Source of the DNA: an uncultured Candidatus Saccharibacteria bacterium
Lineage (GTDB): Bacteria; Patescibacteriota; Saccharimonadia; Saccharimonadales; Saccharimonadaceae
Direction of reading: 5' to 3'
Assembly (NCBI GenBank): GCA_937981355.1
Contig: CALJPD010000012.1
Coordinates: forward strand, 107,793-171,792
DNA length: 64,000 nucleotides
The notes under the pieces: generated by a model
Databases searched by the model: none
Told to the model about the DNA's origin: nothing
Seen by the model: only the letters and a program-made list of their open reading frames with translations
Position numbers and translations under genes: made by a program
Part shown: piece by piece, positions 50,266 through 59,838 of the stretch
How positions within the stretch are numbered: the first letter of the stretch is position 1
Layout: each line of letters opens with the position of its first letter

Positions 50266-52128
50266 TTAGGGGGTTTTGTAAACATCTCGCGTTGTCACTG
50301 TCCAACGAAGGACGTCTGCGTAGCGGTCTGCACCGGAGACAAGGGTATCGCCTTGCTGGATGGCCTGTACGCCAGGGCCTGTCGCATACACACTAGCCGA
50401 CCGATAGAGACCAATCGCCGGCACGTCGCTATACCACTGCTCGGCAAACGCTTTATACTTGGCAGCACGCAGCTTGGGCTCGAGGCGCGTCCGGGCGCTG
50501 GCCAATGCGGCATCTGCAGTGCGACTCGTGTAATTGACGAAGTTATAGCCCTGGTAGCCCGTCTGCGAGGAGTGCCAATAGGCATAGACATCGGGGTCGG
50601 CACCAATCGCTAACTCATAGAGCAAAACATCGTAGCTTCGCCCCTGCAATGTCCCTTGGACAAAAGTAGATGACGTCGCCGAGCGGTCGATCACTTGCTG
50701 CGTCACCGCGACGCCAAGCTGCTGCCACTGCTCCATTACCTTGGCGAGGACAGCTTCGTACTCCGCACCCTTCGTAGTGGTGATCATAATCTCTAGCTTT
50801 TGGCCATCTTTGCTGCGGACTTTGCTGCCATCGGCGAGCTTCCAACCGGCTTCATCCAGCATTGCAGCAGCCTTTGCTTTGTCATGCTTATCTGCGGATG
50901 GTGTATTAATGCCCCCAAGTTGGTTCGGAATAAACGGCCCATCGAGGCGCTGCACCCCCTCACCCAGCGAGGTGCGAATCGCAGCGGTGTTGGTGCCTAA
51001 TTGGAGGGCTTTGCGCACCGCGCGATCTTTGAGGATGGGGTTGGTATTGTTCATGAGCAAATACACCCCACGGTCGGTTGGTACAGTAGTCGTCGTGTAT
51101 TGGTTGCGCGGGATATCTTTGCGCATCACAACAGAGAGGTCGGTTGCACCACTCAGCTCACCAGCCTGCAAAGCCGAGACGATATCTTGCTGCGTGCTAT
51201 AAGCTTGGAGCTCGAAGCGATCAAGCTTGGGTCGGCCACCATAGTAGCCATCAAAGGCAACGACGTGCACGGTCTTTGGCCGGCGAGCATTGTTGGTCGA
51301 TTGCAAAATCTGGAACTTAAACGGCCCACTACCAACTGGCGAATGATTAAATGGTGCCTGGCGCATTGAGCTTGGCGTTGCCGAGCCTAGCATATGTTCA
51401 GGTAAAATTGGGAAGGTCAATGCATGGGGGAAGGCAGCATACGTGGCAGGCAGCACGAACTGGACAGTGGTATCGTTGACCGCCTTGGCCTGGACGTCGA
51501 CCCAGTTGACACGCAAGGGCGAGCGCACCGCCGGGTTCTTGATGAGGTTGATCGTGAAGACAACATCCTTGGCGGTCAGCTTGTGCCCATCGTGCCAGCG
51601 GACGTCATCACGCAATTGAGCGGTGTAGGTTTTGCTTGCTTCGTTATAGGCAAGGCTCGTCGCAACATCTGTGTGAAGCGAACCCTTGGCGTCGTAATGA
51701 TAAAGTGAGGAAAACATGAGTTGGCTGGCCGAAAGCTCGGCACTGCTGGTTGCAAAGAGTGGATTAAGCGTCTCAATCGGGCCGAGCGTCCCCTCAATAT
51801 ACGTCCCGCCAGTCCCACCAGTTGCCGTCGTCGCGTCGCGGCGGATAAAGATCTGAGCAATAATACCAAGCAAAATCACTGCAATGAGGACAAGCCACAG
51901 CACAACCCGCCGCCGGGCTCGGCGCAAGCTCTCGAAGCGACTCCCTAAGAACTTACCAACATGGCGCGTCGCGCTATCTTCGAGCTGCTTGAGGTCGCGG
52001 CGTGGTTTCTTGCGGCGCGATGGCACCGACTTAGCTGCTTTGGCCGCTCGCAGCGACTCGTCCTCCTGGGGCGCAACTGCCGACGAGGTCTCACGGCGCT
52101 GGAGGTGCTTCTCCTGCCGATTCGCCAT
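50266..52128 (-). CDS. ABC transporter peptide-binding protein (SBP family 5), membrane-anchored
   Basis: The 620-residue protein has a ~73-residue basic, Ala/Arg-rich cytoplasmic tail, a membrane helix at about 74-95 and a family 5 solute-binding domain (GTLGPIETLNPLFATSSAELSA, the LRDDVRWHDGHKLTAKDVVFTI signature, and the peptide-lobe features up to YADVLRW). In this form the protein is tethered by an N-terminal helix rather than a lipid. It would catch peptides for uptake, suiting a cell that cannot make amino acids. No permease or ATPase gene is in the window. It follows secG after 3 bp. Confidence 0.92.
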   Translation of the reverse strand: MANRQEKHLQRRETSSAVAPQEDESLRAAKAAKSVPSRRKKPRRDLKQLEDSATRHVGKFLGSRFESLRRARRRVVLWLVLIAVILLGIIAQIFIRRDATTATGGTGGTYIEGTLGPIETLNPLFATSSAELSASQLMFSSLYHYDAKGSLHTDVATSLAYNEASKTYTAQLRDDVRWHDGHKLTAKDVVFTINLIKNPAVRSPLRVNWVDVQAKAVNDTTVQFVLPATYAAFPHALTFPILPEHMLGSATPSSMRQAPFNHSPVGSGPFKFQILQSTNNARRPKTVHVVAFDGYYGGRPKLDRFELQAYSTQQDIVSALQAGELSGATDLSVVMRKDIPRNQYTTTTVPTDRGVYLLMNNTNPILKDRAVRKALQLGTNTAAIRTSLGEGVQRLDGPFIPNQLGGINTPSADKHDKAKAAAMLDEAGWKLADGSKVRSKDGQKLEIMITTTKGAEYEAVLAKVMEQWQQLGVAVTQQVIDRSATSSTFVQGTLQGRSYDVLLYELAIGADPDVYAYWHSSQTGYQGYNFVNYTSRTADAALASARTRLEPKLRAAKYKAFAEQWYSDVPAIGLYRSASVYATGPGVQAIQQGDTLVSGADRYADVLRWTVTTRDVYKTP

Positions 52129-52131
52129 GCC

Positions 52132-52365
52132 CTACCCCGCAGACGGCAACAAGAGTGCCGCCAAAATAGACCCAACAAAGGTAACAGCCAAGAAGATCGT
52201 TGCCTCGAAGAGGTTCTTGTCGAGGCCACGCCGCGTGGTATAGAGCTCGCCCGAGGCACCAAAGCCTGCACCAAGCGTCGCCCCGCGCTGCTGAAGCAAA
52301 ATAGCCAAGACCATCAAGACGGCCGAGCCAATCATTATTGTTTGTAGAATACTATCAAGATTCAT
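52132..52365 (-). CDS. secG: preprotein translocase subunit SecG
   Basis: The 77-residue protein has two membrane helices (about 5-27 and 52-74) around a polar loop with the QQRGATLGAGFGASGELY stretch typical of SecG, an aid to SecYEG protein export. Start ATG (MNLDSIL) lies in the last codons of the holin-like gene (11-bp overlap) and follows GGAGGAACAAC. Confidence 0.92.
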   Translation of the reverse strand: MNLDSILQTIMIGSAVLMVLAILLQQRGATLGAGFGASGELYTTRRGLDKNLFEATIFLAVTFVGSILAALLLPSAG

Positions 52366-52756
52366 GTTGTTCCTCCTGCGTGCGCCCATAATTTAGCTCG
52401 AGCGCGCTGCTTACTATATAGTTTACCAGACTCATAATCAGGCCTGTCAAGATGGAGTGAAGAAACGTCATCTTGAGACCTGGTGCCAGTATTAACGAAA
52501 TATAGACCATAAAGCCGTTGACAACGACAGTAAAGAGACCGAGCGTGACGAGAATGGCGGGAAGCGATAGGATGATGGCAATCGGCTTAAAGACTGCATT
52601 GACAACCGAGAAGATGAGCCCAGCCAGCAAAAACACCGCAATGCTCATATCGGGTTGAACACCGATATAGCCTGTACCAAAGATACGTACGGCAATCCAC
52701 AGCCCAAGTGAATTTAGCACCCAGCGGATAATAAAGGCAAAAAATTGTCGTTTCAT
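52355..52756 (-). CDS. phage holin family 4-like membrane protein
   Basis: The 133-residue protein has four membrane helices and the motif pattern of the phage_holin_4_2 family: RWVLNSLGLWIAVRIF, LIFSVVNAVFKPIAIILSLP and the short SLVNYIVSS end. Despite the name, members are mostly chromosomal and are not known to lyse cells. It is first in a unit with secG and the peptide-binding protein. A -10 box 7 nt upstream sets the start. Confidence 0.85.
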   Translation of the reverse strand: MKRQFFAFIIRWVLNSLGLWIAVRIFGTGYIGVQPDMSIAVFLLAGLIFSVVNAVFKPIAIILSLPAILVTLGLFTVVVNGFMVYISLILAPGLKMTFLHSILTGLIMSLVNYIVSSALELNYGRTQEEQHES

Positions 52757-52763
52757 TTGCTCT

Positions 52764-52769
52764 AGTATA
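52764..52769 (-). promoter_or_regulatory. -10 box of the holin-like/secG/SBP unit
   Basis: TATACT on the minus strand, 7 nt before the ATG at 52756. Confidence 0.55.
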
Positions 52770-52777
52770 GCGGTTTT

Positions 52778-53965
52778 TTACCATTTTGTCGATAAGCTGG
52801 CGCTGAGATTATCGTGGCCGCTCGGCGTAATGAGAATGTCATCTTCAATCCGGACACCAATGCCCTCCTCTGGAATGTAAATTCCTGGCTCGACGGTAAG
52901 CACCATACCAGCGCGCAGTACCCGCGGCGCGCCCAGGCTGTCGTGTGTATCGACGCCAAGCCCGTGGCTGGTAGCATGCGGATAGTAACGCCGGAAGGTA
53001 GCTTGGTCGTGGCGATCGCGTAGGAGGCCAAGCTGCTGTAAGGCATCGCGCATAATGTCGTCGCTCTGCTGAATGTAGTCAGCCACGGGGAGATTTGGCT
53101 CAAGCAGCTCTATGATGTGTTGCTGCGCCTGCACCACCGCAGCGTGGACATCCTGCTGGCGCTGCGTCGGTTTGATACCATAGGTGCGAGTGATATCCGC
53201 GCAATATCCGTTGACCCGCGCCCCGACATCAATCAGCACCATATTCTCAGCGGTAAGCGGCCCTGCATTATGGCTGTAGTGCAAAGTGCAGGCGTTAGCA
53301 CCACCAGCAACAATTGGGCTATATGCATGGCGAGCATTGCGGTGCCGGAATAGATAATCAAACTCCGCTTCGCACTCATACTCATGCTGGCAGTCTGGCA
53401 AGCGCTGCTTGGCTACCTCAAAGGCCTCAATAGTCAGCGCAATTGCCTGGCGCAGCGCAGCAATCTCTTCCGGCTGCTTGATAGCCCGCAGTTCACGCAG
53501 CTGACGGAGACACGATTGAACTGAAGGAAAGATCCGCTGTAGTACTTTGCTCAGGTCGCGCGAGGCCGGGTTGAGCATAAAGCCATAGTCAGCGCGGTCG
53601 TTTACTTCGTATACAACCGTATGGCGCTTGGCAAGCTGGCGTAGCTCTGCCTCAAAATCGTGGGCGTCAATCACTGCATCAGCACCACTGATCCGCTTGG
53701 CTTCCTCACTGCTGAGTTCACCAACGAAAGTCTGCTGCACCGCATCGAGATGAGGCCGTACGAGTGTTGTGCGGCTCCGTCGTCCATCGATAATCAACTT
53801 CCAACCTGGTCGCTCAATTCCACTGAGCCACCAAAAGTTCGACTCTTGCTGAAATGGTGCTGGTTCATCGCCACTGCCCTGCACTTCGTCATACGCAGTC
53901 AATACTGCCAGCCCACCCGCAAGCGCATCAATGCAACGCGCTCGATTCTGACGAAAGTCGATCAT
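52778..53965 (-). CDS. pepP: Xaa-Pro aminopeptidase (M24B)
   Basis: The 395-residue enzyme removes N-terminal residues before proline. An AMP_N domain (~1-135) is followed by the pita-bread fold with all five metal ligands: two Asp in LIDVGARVNGYCADITRTYG, a His in ATSHGLGVDTHD, and Glu in TVEPGIY and IEDD. Peptides from the transporter could be its substrates. Its ATG overlaps the SPFH gene stop by 4 bp. Confidence 0.95.
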   Translation of the reverse strand: MIDFRQNRARCIDALAGGLAVLTAYDEVQGSGDEPAPFQQESNFWWLSGIERPGWKLIIDGRRSRTTLVRPHLDAVQQTFVGELSSEEAKRISGADAVIDAHDFEAELRQLAKRHTVVYEVNDRADYGFMLNPASRDLSKVLQRIFPSVQSCLRQLRELRAIKQPEEIAALRQAIALTIEAFEVAKQRLPDCQHEYECEAEFDYLFRHRNARHAYSPIVAGGANACTLHYSHNAGPLTAENMVLIDVGARVNGYCADITRTYGIKPTQRQQDVHAAVVQAQQHIIELLEPNLPVADYIQQSDDIMRDALQQLGLLRDRHDQATFRRYYPHATSHGLGVDTHDSLGAPRVLRAGMVLTVEPGIYIPEEGIGVRIEDDILITPSGHDNLSASLSTKW

Positions 53966-54711
53966 GACCGCTTGATACCCCGCAGTACCTCTGTCAATTC
54001 TGCTGGGAAGAGGATCATCGTCTTCTGGCTTGGCTCGGCACTAATGCGCTCAAGTGTCGTGAGGGTACGCAGGTTGATTGCCCCTGGGGTGTTAGCAAGA
54101 ATCTGAGCGGCCTCTGCAAGAGTCTCTGCAGCGGCTTTTTCACCATCGGCATTAATGATGTTGGCCCGGCGCTCACGCTCGGCTTCGGCTTGCTTAGCCA
54201 TAGCGCGCTTCATATCGCCTGGCAGCTCGATGTTCTGAATCTTCACGTTCTCAACGTCAATCCCCCACTTGTCAGTCTCAGCATCGACAATCTCTTTGAT
54301 CTGCTGGCTGAGCTCTTCTCGCTTGGCAAGCAGGTCGTCCATGTCAATGTTACCCGTCACATCACGCAGCGCTGCCTGAGCAAACTGGCTGGTAGCGTAG
54401 ATGTAGTTCGTCGTCTCGAGGACGGCCTTTGGCGCATTAATGACACGAAAGTACACCACGGCGTCTACACCAACTGTCACGTTATCTTTCGTAATGACTT
54501 CTTGCTTTGGCACATCGATCGGCGTCGAGCGGACATCGACCATCATAATCGTCTGAAAGATTGGCACCACTACACGCAAGCCTGGCGCGCGCTGACCTGA
54601 GAAGCGCCCAAGCGTTAGCACCACACCGCGCTGGTATTGATTCACCACCCGAATCCCGCTCAGCATGAAGACAATCGTCGCCACGATGATGCCGATAATG
54701 ATATATTCCAT
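53962..54711 (-). CDS. SPFH/stomatin-like (slipin) membrane protein
   Basis: The 249-residue protein has an N-terminal membrane helix (1-22), an SPFH domain (RVVNQYQRGVVLTLGRFSGQ, LRVVVPIFQTI, VDVPKQEVITKDN) and an Ala/Glu-rich coiled coil (AMAKQAEAERERRA). Slipins form oligomers that organise membranes, often with an NfeD protease partner, not seen here. I take the ATG (MEYIIIG) after AAAGGAGGAAT; 22 extra codons upstream are unlikely. Coupled to pepP by ATGA. Confidence 0.93.
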   Translation of the reverse strand: MEYIIIGIIVATIVFMLSGIRVVNQYQRGVVLTLGRFSGQRAPGLRVVVPIFQTIMMVDVRSTPIDVPKQEVITKDNVTVGVDAVVYFRVINAPKAVLETTNYIYATSQFAQAALRDVTGNIDMDDLLAKREELSQQIKEIVDAETDKWGIDVENVKIQNIELPGDMKRAMAKQAEAERERRANIINADGEKAAAETLAEAAQILANTPGAINLRTLTTLERISAEPSQKTMILFPAELTEVLRGIKRS

Positions 54712-54947
54712 ATTCCTCCTTTGGACTAGCTTATTGCTTTTATCATACCACATTGTGGCAAAATAGCGAGACAGCAACAGCCTTGGGCATCTTACAGCAT
54801 TATGAGAACCCCTTCTCGCACCGCTTTTGCCCGGTAGAGTGTAAAAACAAATTACAATAAGCTACTTTAGTACCTATCCTATTGCCAGATCAGATATAGT
54901 TCGATTACCGAAACCGACAGCCCTTCGACGCGCAAGCCCATTTCCGG

Positions 54948-54953
54948 TATACT
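54948..54953 (+). promoter_or_regulatory. -10 box of rarA
   Basis: TATACT, 10 nt before the ATG of rarA. Confidence 0.5.
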
Positions 54954-54963
54954 AGATAGAACT

Positions 54964-56166
54964 ATGCCTGAGCCAGATTCGTCATCGTCATCACGCCAAC
55001 CACTAGCCGAGCGGCTGCGCCCACAGTCGCTCGATGCCGTGATAGGCCAGACACACTTGCTGGGCGATGCCGAGATTTTGCGCCAGATTGTCGCAAAGAA
55101 ACAACCCGTGAGCCTCATTTTTTGGGGACCACCCGGTACAGGCAAGACGACGCTGGCGCGGATTATTGCTCGCGAGGTGGAGGCCGAGTTTATCGAGCTC
55201 AGTGCCGTTACCAGTGGCAAGAAGGATGTCGAGCGAGTTATCCAGCACGCCCGACAAAATTGGAATCTTGGCCTGCGCACCATGCTCTTTGTCGATGAAA
55301 TACATCGCTTTAATAAGGCGCAACAAGACGCCTTTTTGCCTCATGTTGAGTCAGGGCTCATTACGTTGATCGGTGCGACGACTGAGAATCCGAGCTTTGA
55401 GGTTATTACACCGCTACTGAGCCGGATGCGCGTACTCGTCTTGCAACCACTGAGCAAAGACGAAATTCGCGCTATTCTCCAGCGCGCCATCACTACCCTA
55501 GGCAAGACAGAGCACGTCACATCAGAAGCGCTCGATTATCTCGCCGAACTATCAGGCGGTGATGCCCGAGTGGCGCTCGGTAACCTTGAGCTTGCCCTGA
55601 GTCTCGCTGAGACAGTGACGCCCGATACTGTTACAGCTGCCGCCCAAAAGAAGCTCCCGGGCTACGACAAGCAAGGTGAGATGCACTATGATGTGATCTC
55701 GGCCTTCATCAAGTCGATGCGAGGTAGCGATGTCCGCGCTACCCTTTATTATCTGAGTCGAATGATCGACGCTGGCGAAGACCCAAAGTTCATTGCCAGG
55801 CGCATGGTGGTATTCGCCAGTGAGGACATCGGGCTGGCAGGTAATGGTGCGTTATCTCTAGCGGTCGCGACCTTTCAAGCGGTGGAGCGGGTTGGCTTGC
55901 CTGAGGCCCGCTACAATCTCTACCACTGTGCCACAGCGCTTGCCCGCTCGGCTAAATCGCGCGAGATCACCGACCTTATGCACGAGGCAGAGGCTCTTGC
56001 TAGCTGCTACGCCGATGCACCAGTGCCGCTCCATCTGCGTAATGCTCCCACCAGACTCATGAAGGAGCTCGGCTATGGCAAAGGCTATCAGTGGCAGGCA
56101 AACTTCCAACATGAGAAGGGATTTTTGCCAGATGAGGTAGCCCAGCAATATAACGGCACCACGTAG
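54964..56166 (+). CDS. rarA: replication-associated recombination protein A (RarA/MgsA)
   Basis: The 400-residue AAA+ ATPase acts at stalled replication forks. Walker A GPPGTGKTTLA begins at 55, Walker B is LFVDEIHRF, sensor 1 lies in LIGATTENPSF, and the C-terminal MgsA tetramerisation domain (QAVERVGLPEARYNL, HLRNAPTRLMKELGYGKGYQ) is intact. A Ser-rich 12-residue lead precedes LAERLRPQ. Confidence 0.97.
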   Translation: MPEPDSSSSSRQPLAERLRPQSLDAVIGQTHLLGDAEILRQIVAKKQPVSLIFWGPPGTGKTTLARIIAREVEAEFIELSAVTSGKKDVERVIQHARQNWNLGLRTMLFVDEIHRFNKAQQDAFLPHVESGLITLIGATTENPSFEVITPLLSRMRVLVLQPLSKDEIRAILQRAITTLGKTEHVTSEALDYLAELSGGDARVALGNLELALSLAETVTPDTVTAAAQKKLPGYDKQGEMHYDVISAFIKSMRGSDVRATLYYLSRMIDAGEDPKFIARRMVVFASEDIGLAGNGALSLAVATFQAVERVGLPEARYNLYHCATALARSAKSREITDLMHEAEALASCYADAPVPLHLRNAPTRLMKELGYGKGYQWQANFQHEKGFLPDEVAQQYNGTT

Positions 56167-56202
56167 CAACGTGAGACTCGGAGCGCCCTACCTCTTCCAG
56201 GG

Positions 56203-57831
56203 CTACTGCTGCGCTACTCCGAGCTGCTCATCCTTGAGTGCTGCGTACACCCCATTCGTCCAGCCAAAGCCATCTTGCAGGGGATACTCCCCGCCGCCGC
56301 CCGCACTGGCGGCGACAACATCATACTTCTCGACCATTTTGCGCTTCTGGGCAAAGACAGCTTCATTGGTGGCAAGCCAGCGATCGCGAATGGTTGCCGC
56401 CAGTGTGTCATAGCCGTAATTGCGCAGCCCCACAATAGCAAACCACTGCAGTGGTGCCCAGCCGTTGGGGGCATCCCACTGCTGGCCATTAGTGATGAGG
56501 GTTGAAAGAAGTCCACCTGGCTGCAAAAAGTCTTTCTCAAGCCGTTGCGCTACCGCTGCAGCTTGCTCATCGGTTGCAATTCCCACATATAGTGGCGTCA
56601 CCGCGGCGAGCGTGAGTCGCCCCGTGGTCTGACCCGTGGTAATGGCATAATCTTCAAAGAATTGCGTGGTAGGTTGCCAGCAGTAGCGGCGAATCGCCCG
56701 AGCTCGGCGCTCGGCCGCTGCCTCGAAACGCCGCGCCAGGCGACGTTGCTTGATGAGTCGGTAAGCCTCGGCGATCGTCATTTCGAGCTGGTAGAGGAAG
56801 CAATTAAGGTCAACCGGCACATACTTTGTCGTCTCGATGGTCTGAATCTGACAGGGGTCGGCAAACCATCGACTGCTAAAGTCCCACCCACTCTCGGCTG
56901 CTGCCCGCAGATCAAGGAATGTCCGCGTCGTATGCGCTGAGGCTGCGTGATGCGCCGTATGGACATCTTCGCGATGCGACTCGGGGCGTGGTGTGGTGCG
57001 GTTATCATAGTAACGATTGAGCGGCGTGCCATCAGGCATAACAGCGACGCGGAGATACGCTGGGTACTCAACGGCCTTGGCTTTCGCAATCTGGCGACGA
57101 CCCTTCATCCAAAAGCGATACTCAGCAAGAAGGCTTGGCAAAAACTCTGCATAGACCCGCTTGCCTCGGTGACGTGCCAGCAGCTGTACCATCGCTGCAA
57201 ACATGGGTGGCTGCGACCGACTCAAGAAATATGTCCGATTGGCCGTGGGGATCATCCCAAATTTACGTAGCATATAGGTGTAGTTGCGTATCATGTGCTC
57301 GATAGAGCGCCAGCGCCCATCCGCCGCTAAGCCAAGCATAATGAAATACGTATCCCAATAAAACAACTCATCAAAGCGTCCACCTGGCGTCATATATGGA
57401 TATGGTAGCGCAAGGAGTGAACCCCGATTCTTGCGATTGCGCCGCTCGAGCTGCCGCCAGAGCTGACTCACATGTTGGCGCGCAGTAGTGGTGTCGGTCG
57501 GTTGATAGCTCGAGGCCGGGTATACTGTGGTAGAAAAATGCTGCCCAACGAAGGTCGCGAGGTCAAAGCCGGGCTGGCGACGCTGCCGACGATACCGTGC
57601 CATAATCGTCCGGGCTGGCTTGGTAGGTGTCATATCGACAAACGCCTTGCCGTCACCATAAATTTGCTGTGTCTGCACCTCATCAAAGAGCTCGCTGAGC
57701 GTCTTGTCAGGTGAGTTTGGCGTTGGGCGCACTAGCTCAACCGTCTGCACGGCAGCGGCTTTGGCACTCTCTTTGGTGTCTTTGGTAAGAGCAATGATTT
57801 TCGCAGCAAAAGCGCGGCGGACGTTGTGCAT
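56203..57831 (-). CDS. alpha,alpha-trehalase (GH37)
   Basis: The 542-residue enzyme splits trehalose into two glucoses. GH37 signature 1 is PGGRFDELFYWDTYF and signature 2 is QWDAPNGWAPLQ. The catalytic acid Asp lies in ESGWDFSSRWF, the RxE pair in PRPESHREDV, and the base Glu in MVEKYDVV, matching E. coli TreA. There is no signal peptide, but a ~50-residue N-terminal extension exists, so it acts inside the cell, using imported trehalose, a sugar that actinobacterial hosts store. It is 25 bp after typA, likely on the same transcript. Confidence 0.95.
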   Translation of the reverse strand: MHNVRRAFAAKIIALTKDTKESAKAAAVQTVELVRPTPNSPDKTLSELFDEVQTQQIYGDGKAFVDMTPTKPARTIMARYRRQRRQPGFDLATFVGQHFSTTVYPASSYQPTDTTTARQHVSQLWRQLERRNRKNRGSLLALPYPYMTPGGRFDELFYWDTYFIMLGLAADGRWRSIEHMIRNYTYMLRKFGMIPTANRTYFLSRSQPPMFAAMVQLLARHRGKRVYAEFLPSLLAEYRFWMKGRRQIAKAKAVEYPAYLRVAVMPDGTPLNRYYDNRTTPRPESHREDVHTAHHAASAHTTRTFLDLRAAAESGWDFSSRWFADPCQIQTIETTKYVPVDLNCFLYQLEMTIAEAYRLIKQRRLARRFEAAAERRARAIRRYCWQPTTQFFEDYAITTGQTTGRLTLAAVTPLYVGIATDEQAAAVAQRLEKDFLQPGGLLSTLITNGQQWDAPNGWAPLQWFAIVGLRNYGYDTLAATIRDRWLATNEAVFAQKRKMVEKYDVVAASAGGGGEYPLQDGFGWTNGVYAALKDEQLGVAQQ

Positions 57832-57855
57832 GATAGGCGGTTTCTCCCTATGATG

Positions 57856-59706
57856 TTATGGTTGCTGTTTGGCGGCGCGTTTGCGCTCGTTGGCGTCGAG
57901 GTATTTCTTGCGGAGACGAAGGGAGTGCGGCGTGACCTCAAGGAGCTCGTCATCTTCAATAAAGTCAATCGATTGCTCAAGGCTCAGCTGGGTGTGAGGC
58001 GTCAGTTGGACGGTGCCGTCGCTTGATTTGCTGCGCATATTGGTAAGGTGCTTGGCCTTACAGACATTGATCTCAAGATCATCTGGGCGGTTATTAAGGC
58101 CAGCGATCATCCCAGCGTACACCTCTGTCCCCGCCCCAACGAAGAGCTCACCACGCGCTTCGGCCGCTTGCAAGGCATATGGTGTGGTCGTGCCTGGCTC
58201 AAAGGCGATCAAAACACCGTTGCGCGTCCGCGGTAATGCACCACCAACCGGCTGATAGCCGTGCGGCAGGCTATACATAATCACTGTTCCCTTTGTATCT
58301 GTCAGAAGGCGGTTGCGCAGGCCAATCAATGCTCGGGTCGTAATGGTATAGGTCATCCGCGCTGCGCCGCTGGTGGTTTGCTCTTGCTTGCGGAGCTCGG
58401 CTTTGCGCTTGCCAAGCTCTTGGCTAACAACACCGACAAACTCAGGGCCAACCTCAACCAGTAGCTCTTCAACTGGCTCTTGCTCACTGCCATCCTTGGT
58501 GATCGTCACAACCTCTGGCCGTCCAACCTCAAATTCGTAGCCTTCGCGGCGCATCGTCTCGATCAATACACTGAGGTGAAGCTCGCCTCGCCCCGATACT
58601 ACAAAGCCAATACCAGACTCGGCCACTCGCAGCGCCACATTAGTCTCGAGTTCGCGCTGGAGACGATCGCCAATCTGCCGGCTGGTAGTAAATTCACCCT
58701 CGCGGCCTTTCATCGGACTAGTATTCGGTCCAAGATACATGCTAATGGTGGGAGCCTCGACTGCCATGACAGGTAGTGCCTCCGGCTGGTCGCGGCTCGC
58801 GAGCGTCTCACCAATGTGCGCCTCGGCTGCACCAACGATGTAGACAATGTCACCCGCGCCTGCCTCGCTCACTTCTTCTTTAGCGAGGCCGCGGCTGATG
58901 AAGAGCTTATCGATCTTGGCATTGGTAGTCGTACCATCTGTCTTGATAAGAGTCAGCGCTTGGCCACGCTGAGCTACCCCGCGATGGATTCGGCCAATCG
59001 CATATTTGCCAAGGAAGGTATCGTACTGGAGAGCCGTCACGAGCATTTGGAAAGGTCCATCTGCCACCTGCGGCGCTGGGATGTGCGAGATAATCGCTTG
59101 GAAGATCGGTGCCAGGCTGGCTGACTGGCTCGCATCACTTGGCAGTGTCGCCCAGGCTTTGCCTTCGCGCGCTACGGCGTAGTACACCGGGTATTTGAGC
59201 TGCGACTCGTCGGTGGCAAGCTCGAGGAAGAGATCGGCCAGCTCGTCCTCCACCTCAGCAATGCGCCGCGCAGGCTTATCGATCTTGTTGATAATCACGA
59301 CCGGCGTTAGACCAAGCTCAAGCGCTTTACTCAGGACAAACTTTGTCTGTGGCATCGGGCCTTCCTGCGCATCTACCACAAGGAGTACACCATCAGCCAT
59401 GTTGAGCGTGCGCTCCACCTCGCCACTAAAATCGGCATGACCAGGTGTGTCAATGATGTTGATCTTGTAGTCAACTGCTGACTCAGCATCGGTAGGTTGG
59501 TAGTAGACCGTCGTTTGCTTGGCAGTGATGGTAATGCCACGTTCACGCTCCTGTTCGCCACTATCCATGATGAGAGTCTGAGCCATTTCGGCTTGATTGC
59601 TGCGGAATGTATTGCTCTGCTTGAGCAAGCCATCAAGCAGCGTTGTTTTGCCGTGGTCGACGTGGGCAATAATTGCAATATTACGAATATACTGTGGATC
59701 TGTCAT
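57856..59706 (-). CDS. typA: translational GTPase TypA/BipA
   Basis: The 616-residue ribosome-binding GTPase aids 50S assembly in cold or stress. G1 is AHVDHGKTTLL, switch regions and DTPGHADFSGEVER (G3) follow, NKIDKP is G4, and the C-terminal BipA-specific domain ends with ALRLRKKYLD. Start ATG, with TATAAT about 23 nt upstream, has a short leader unlike the genes with a 6-10 nt gap. Confidence 0.97.
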   Translation of the reverse strand: MTDPQYIRNIAIIAHVDHGKTTLLDGLLKQSNTFRSNQAEMAQTLIMDSGEQERERGITITAKQTTVYYQPTDAESAVDYKINIIDTPGHADFSGEVERTLNMADGVLLVVDAQEGPMPQTKFVLSKALELGLTPVVIINKIDKPARRIAEVEDELADLFLELATDESQLKYPVYYAVAREGKAWATLPSDASQSASLAPIFQAIISHIPAPQVADGPFQMLVTALQYDTFLGKYAIGRIHRGVAQRGQALTLIKTDGTTTNAKIDKLFISRGLAKEEVSEAGAGDIVYIVGAAEAHIGETLASRDQPEALPVMAVEAPTISMYLGPNTSPMKGREGEFTTSRQIGDRLQRELETNVALRVAESGIGFVVSGRGELHLSVLIETMRREGYEFEVGRPEVVTITKDGSEQEPVEELLVEVGPEFVGVVSQELGKRKAELRKQEQTTSGAARMTYTITTRALIGLRNRLLTDTKGTVIMYSLPHGYQPVGGALPRTRNGVLIAFEPGTTTPYALQAAEARGELFVGAGTEVYAGMIAGLNNRPDDLEINVCKAKHLTNMRSKSSDGTVQLTPHTQLSLEQSIDFIEDDELLEVTPHSLRLRKKYLDANERKRAAKQQP

Positions 59707-59838
59707 GACATAAAATAACGGCCCGAATTATATCAGACCTTCCTTACTGCTTATAGTATCATACTGGCGGCTGGTTTGCCTAGGGTAATGTGCATAATCG
59801 CGGTGCATAATGTAGAGCCTCTACCGCGTCGTATCTCA

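Noticed and set aside
52355..52756. Prophage remnant because of the holin-like gene
   Set aside because: No endolysin, capsid or integrase gene is near; this holin family is common on chromosomes and the gene is in an operon with secG.
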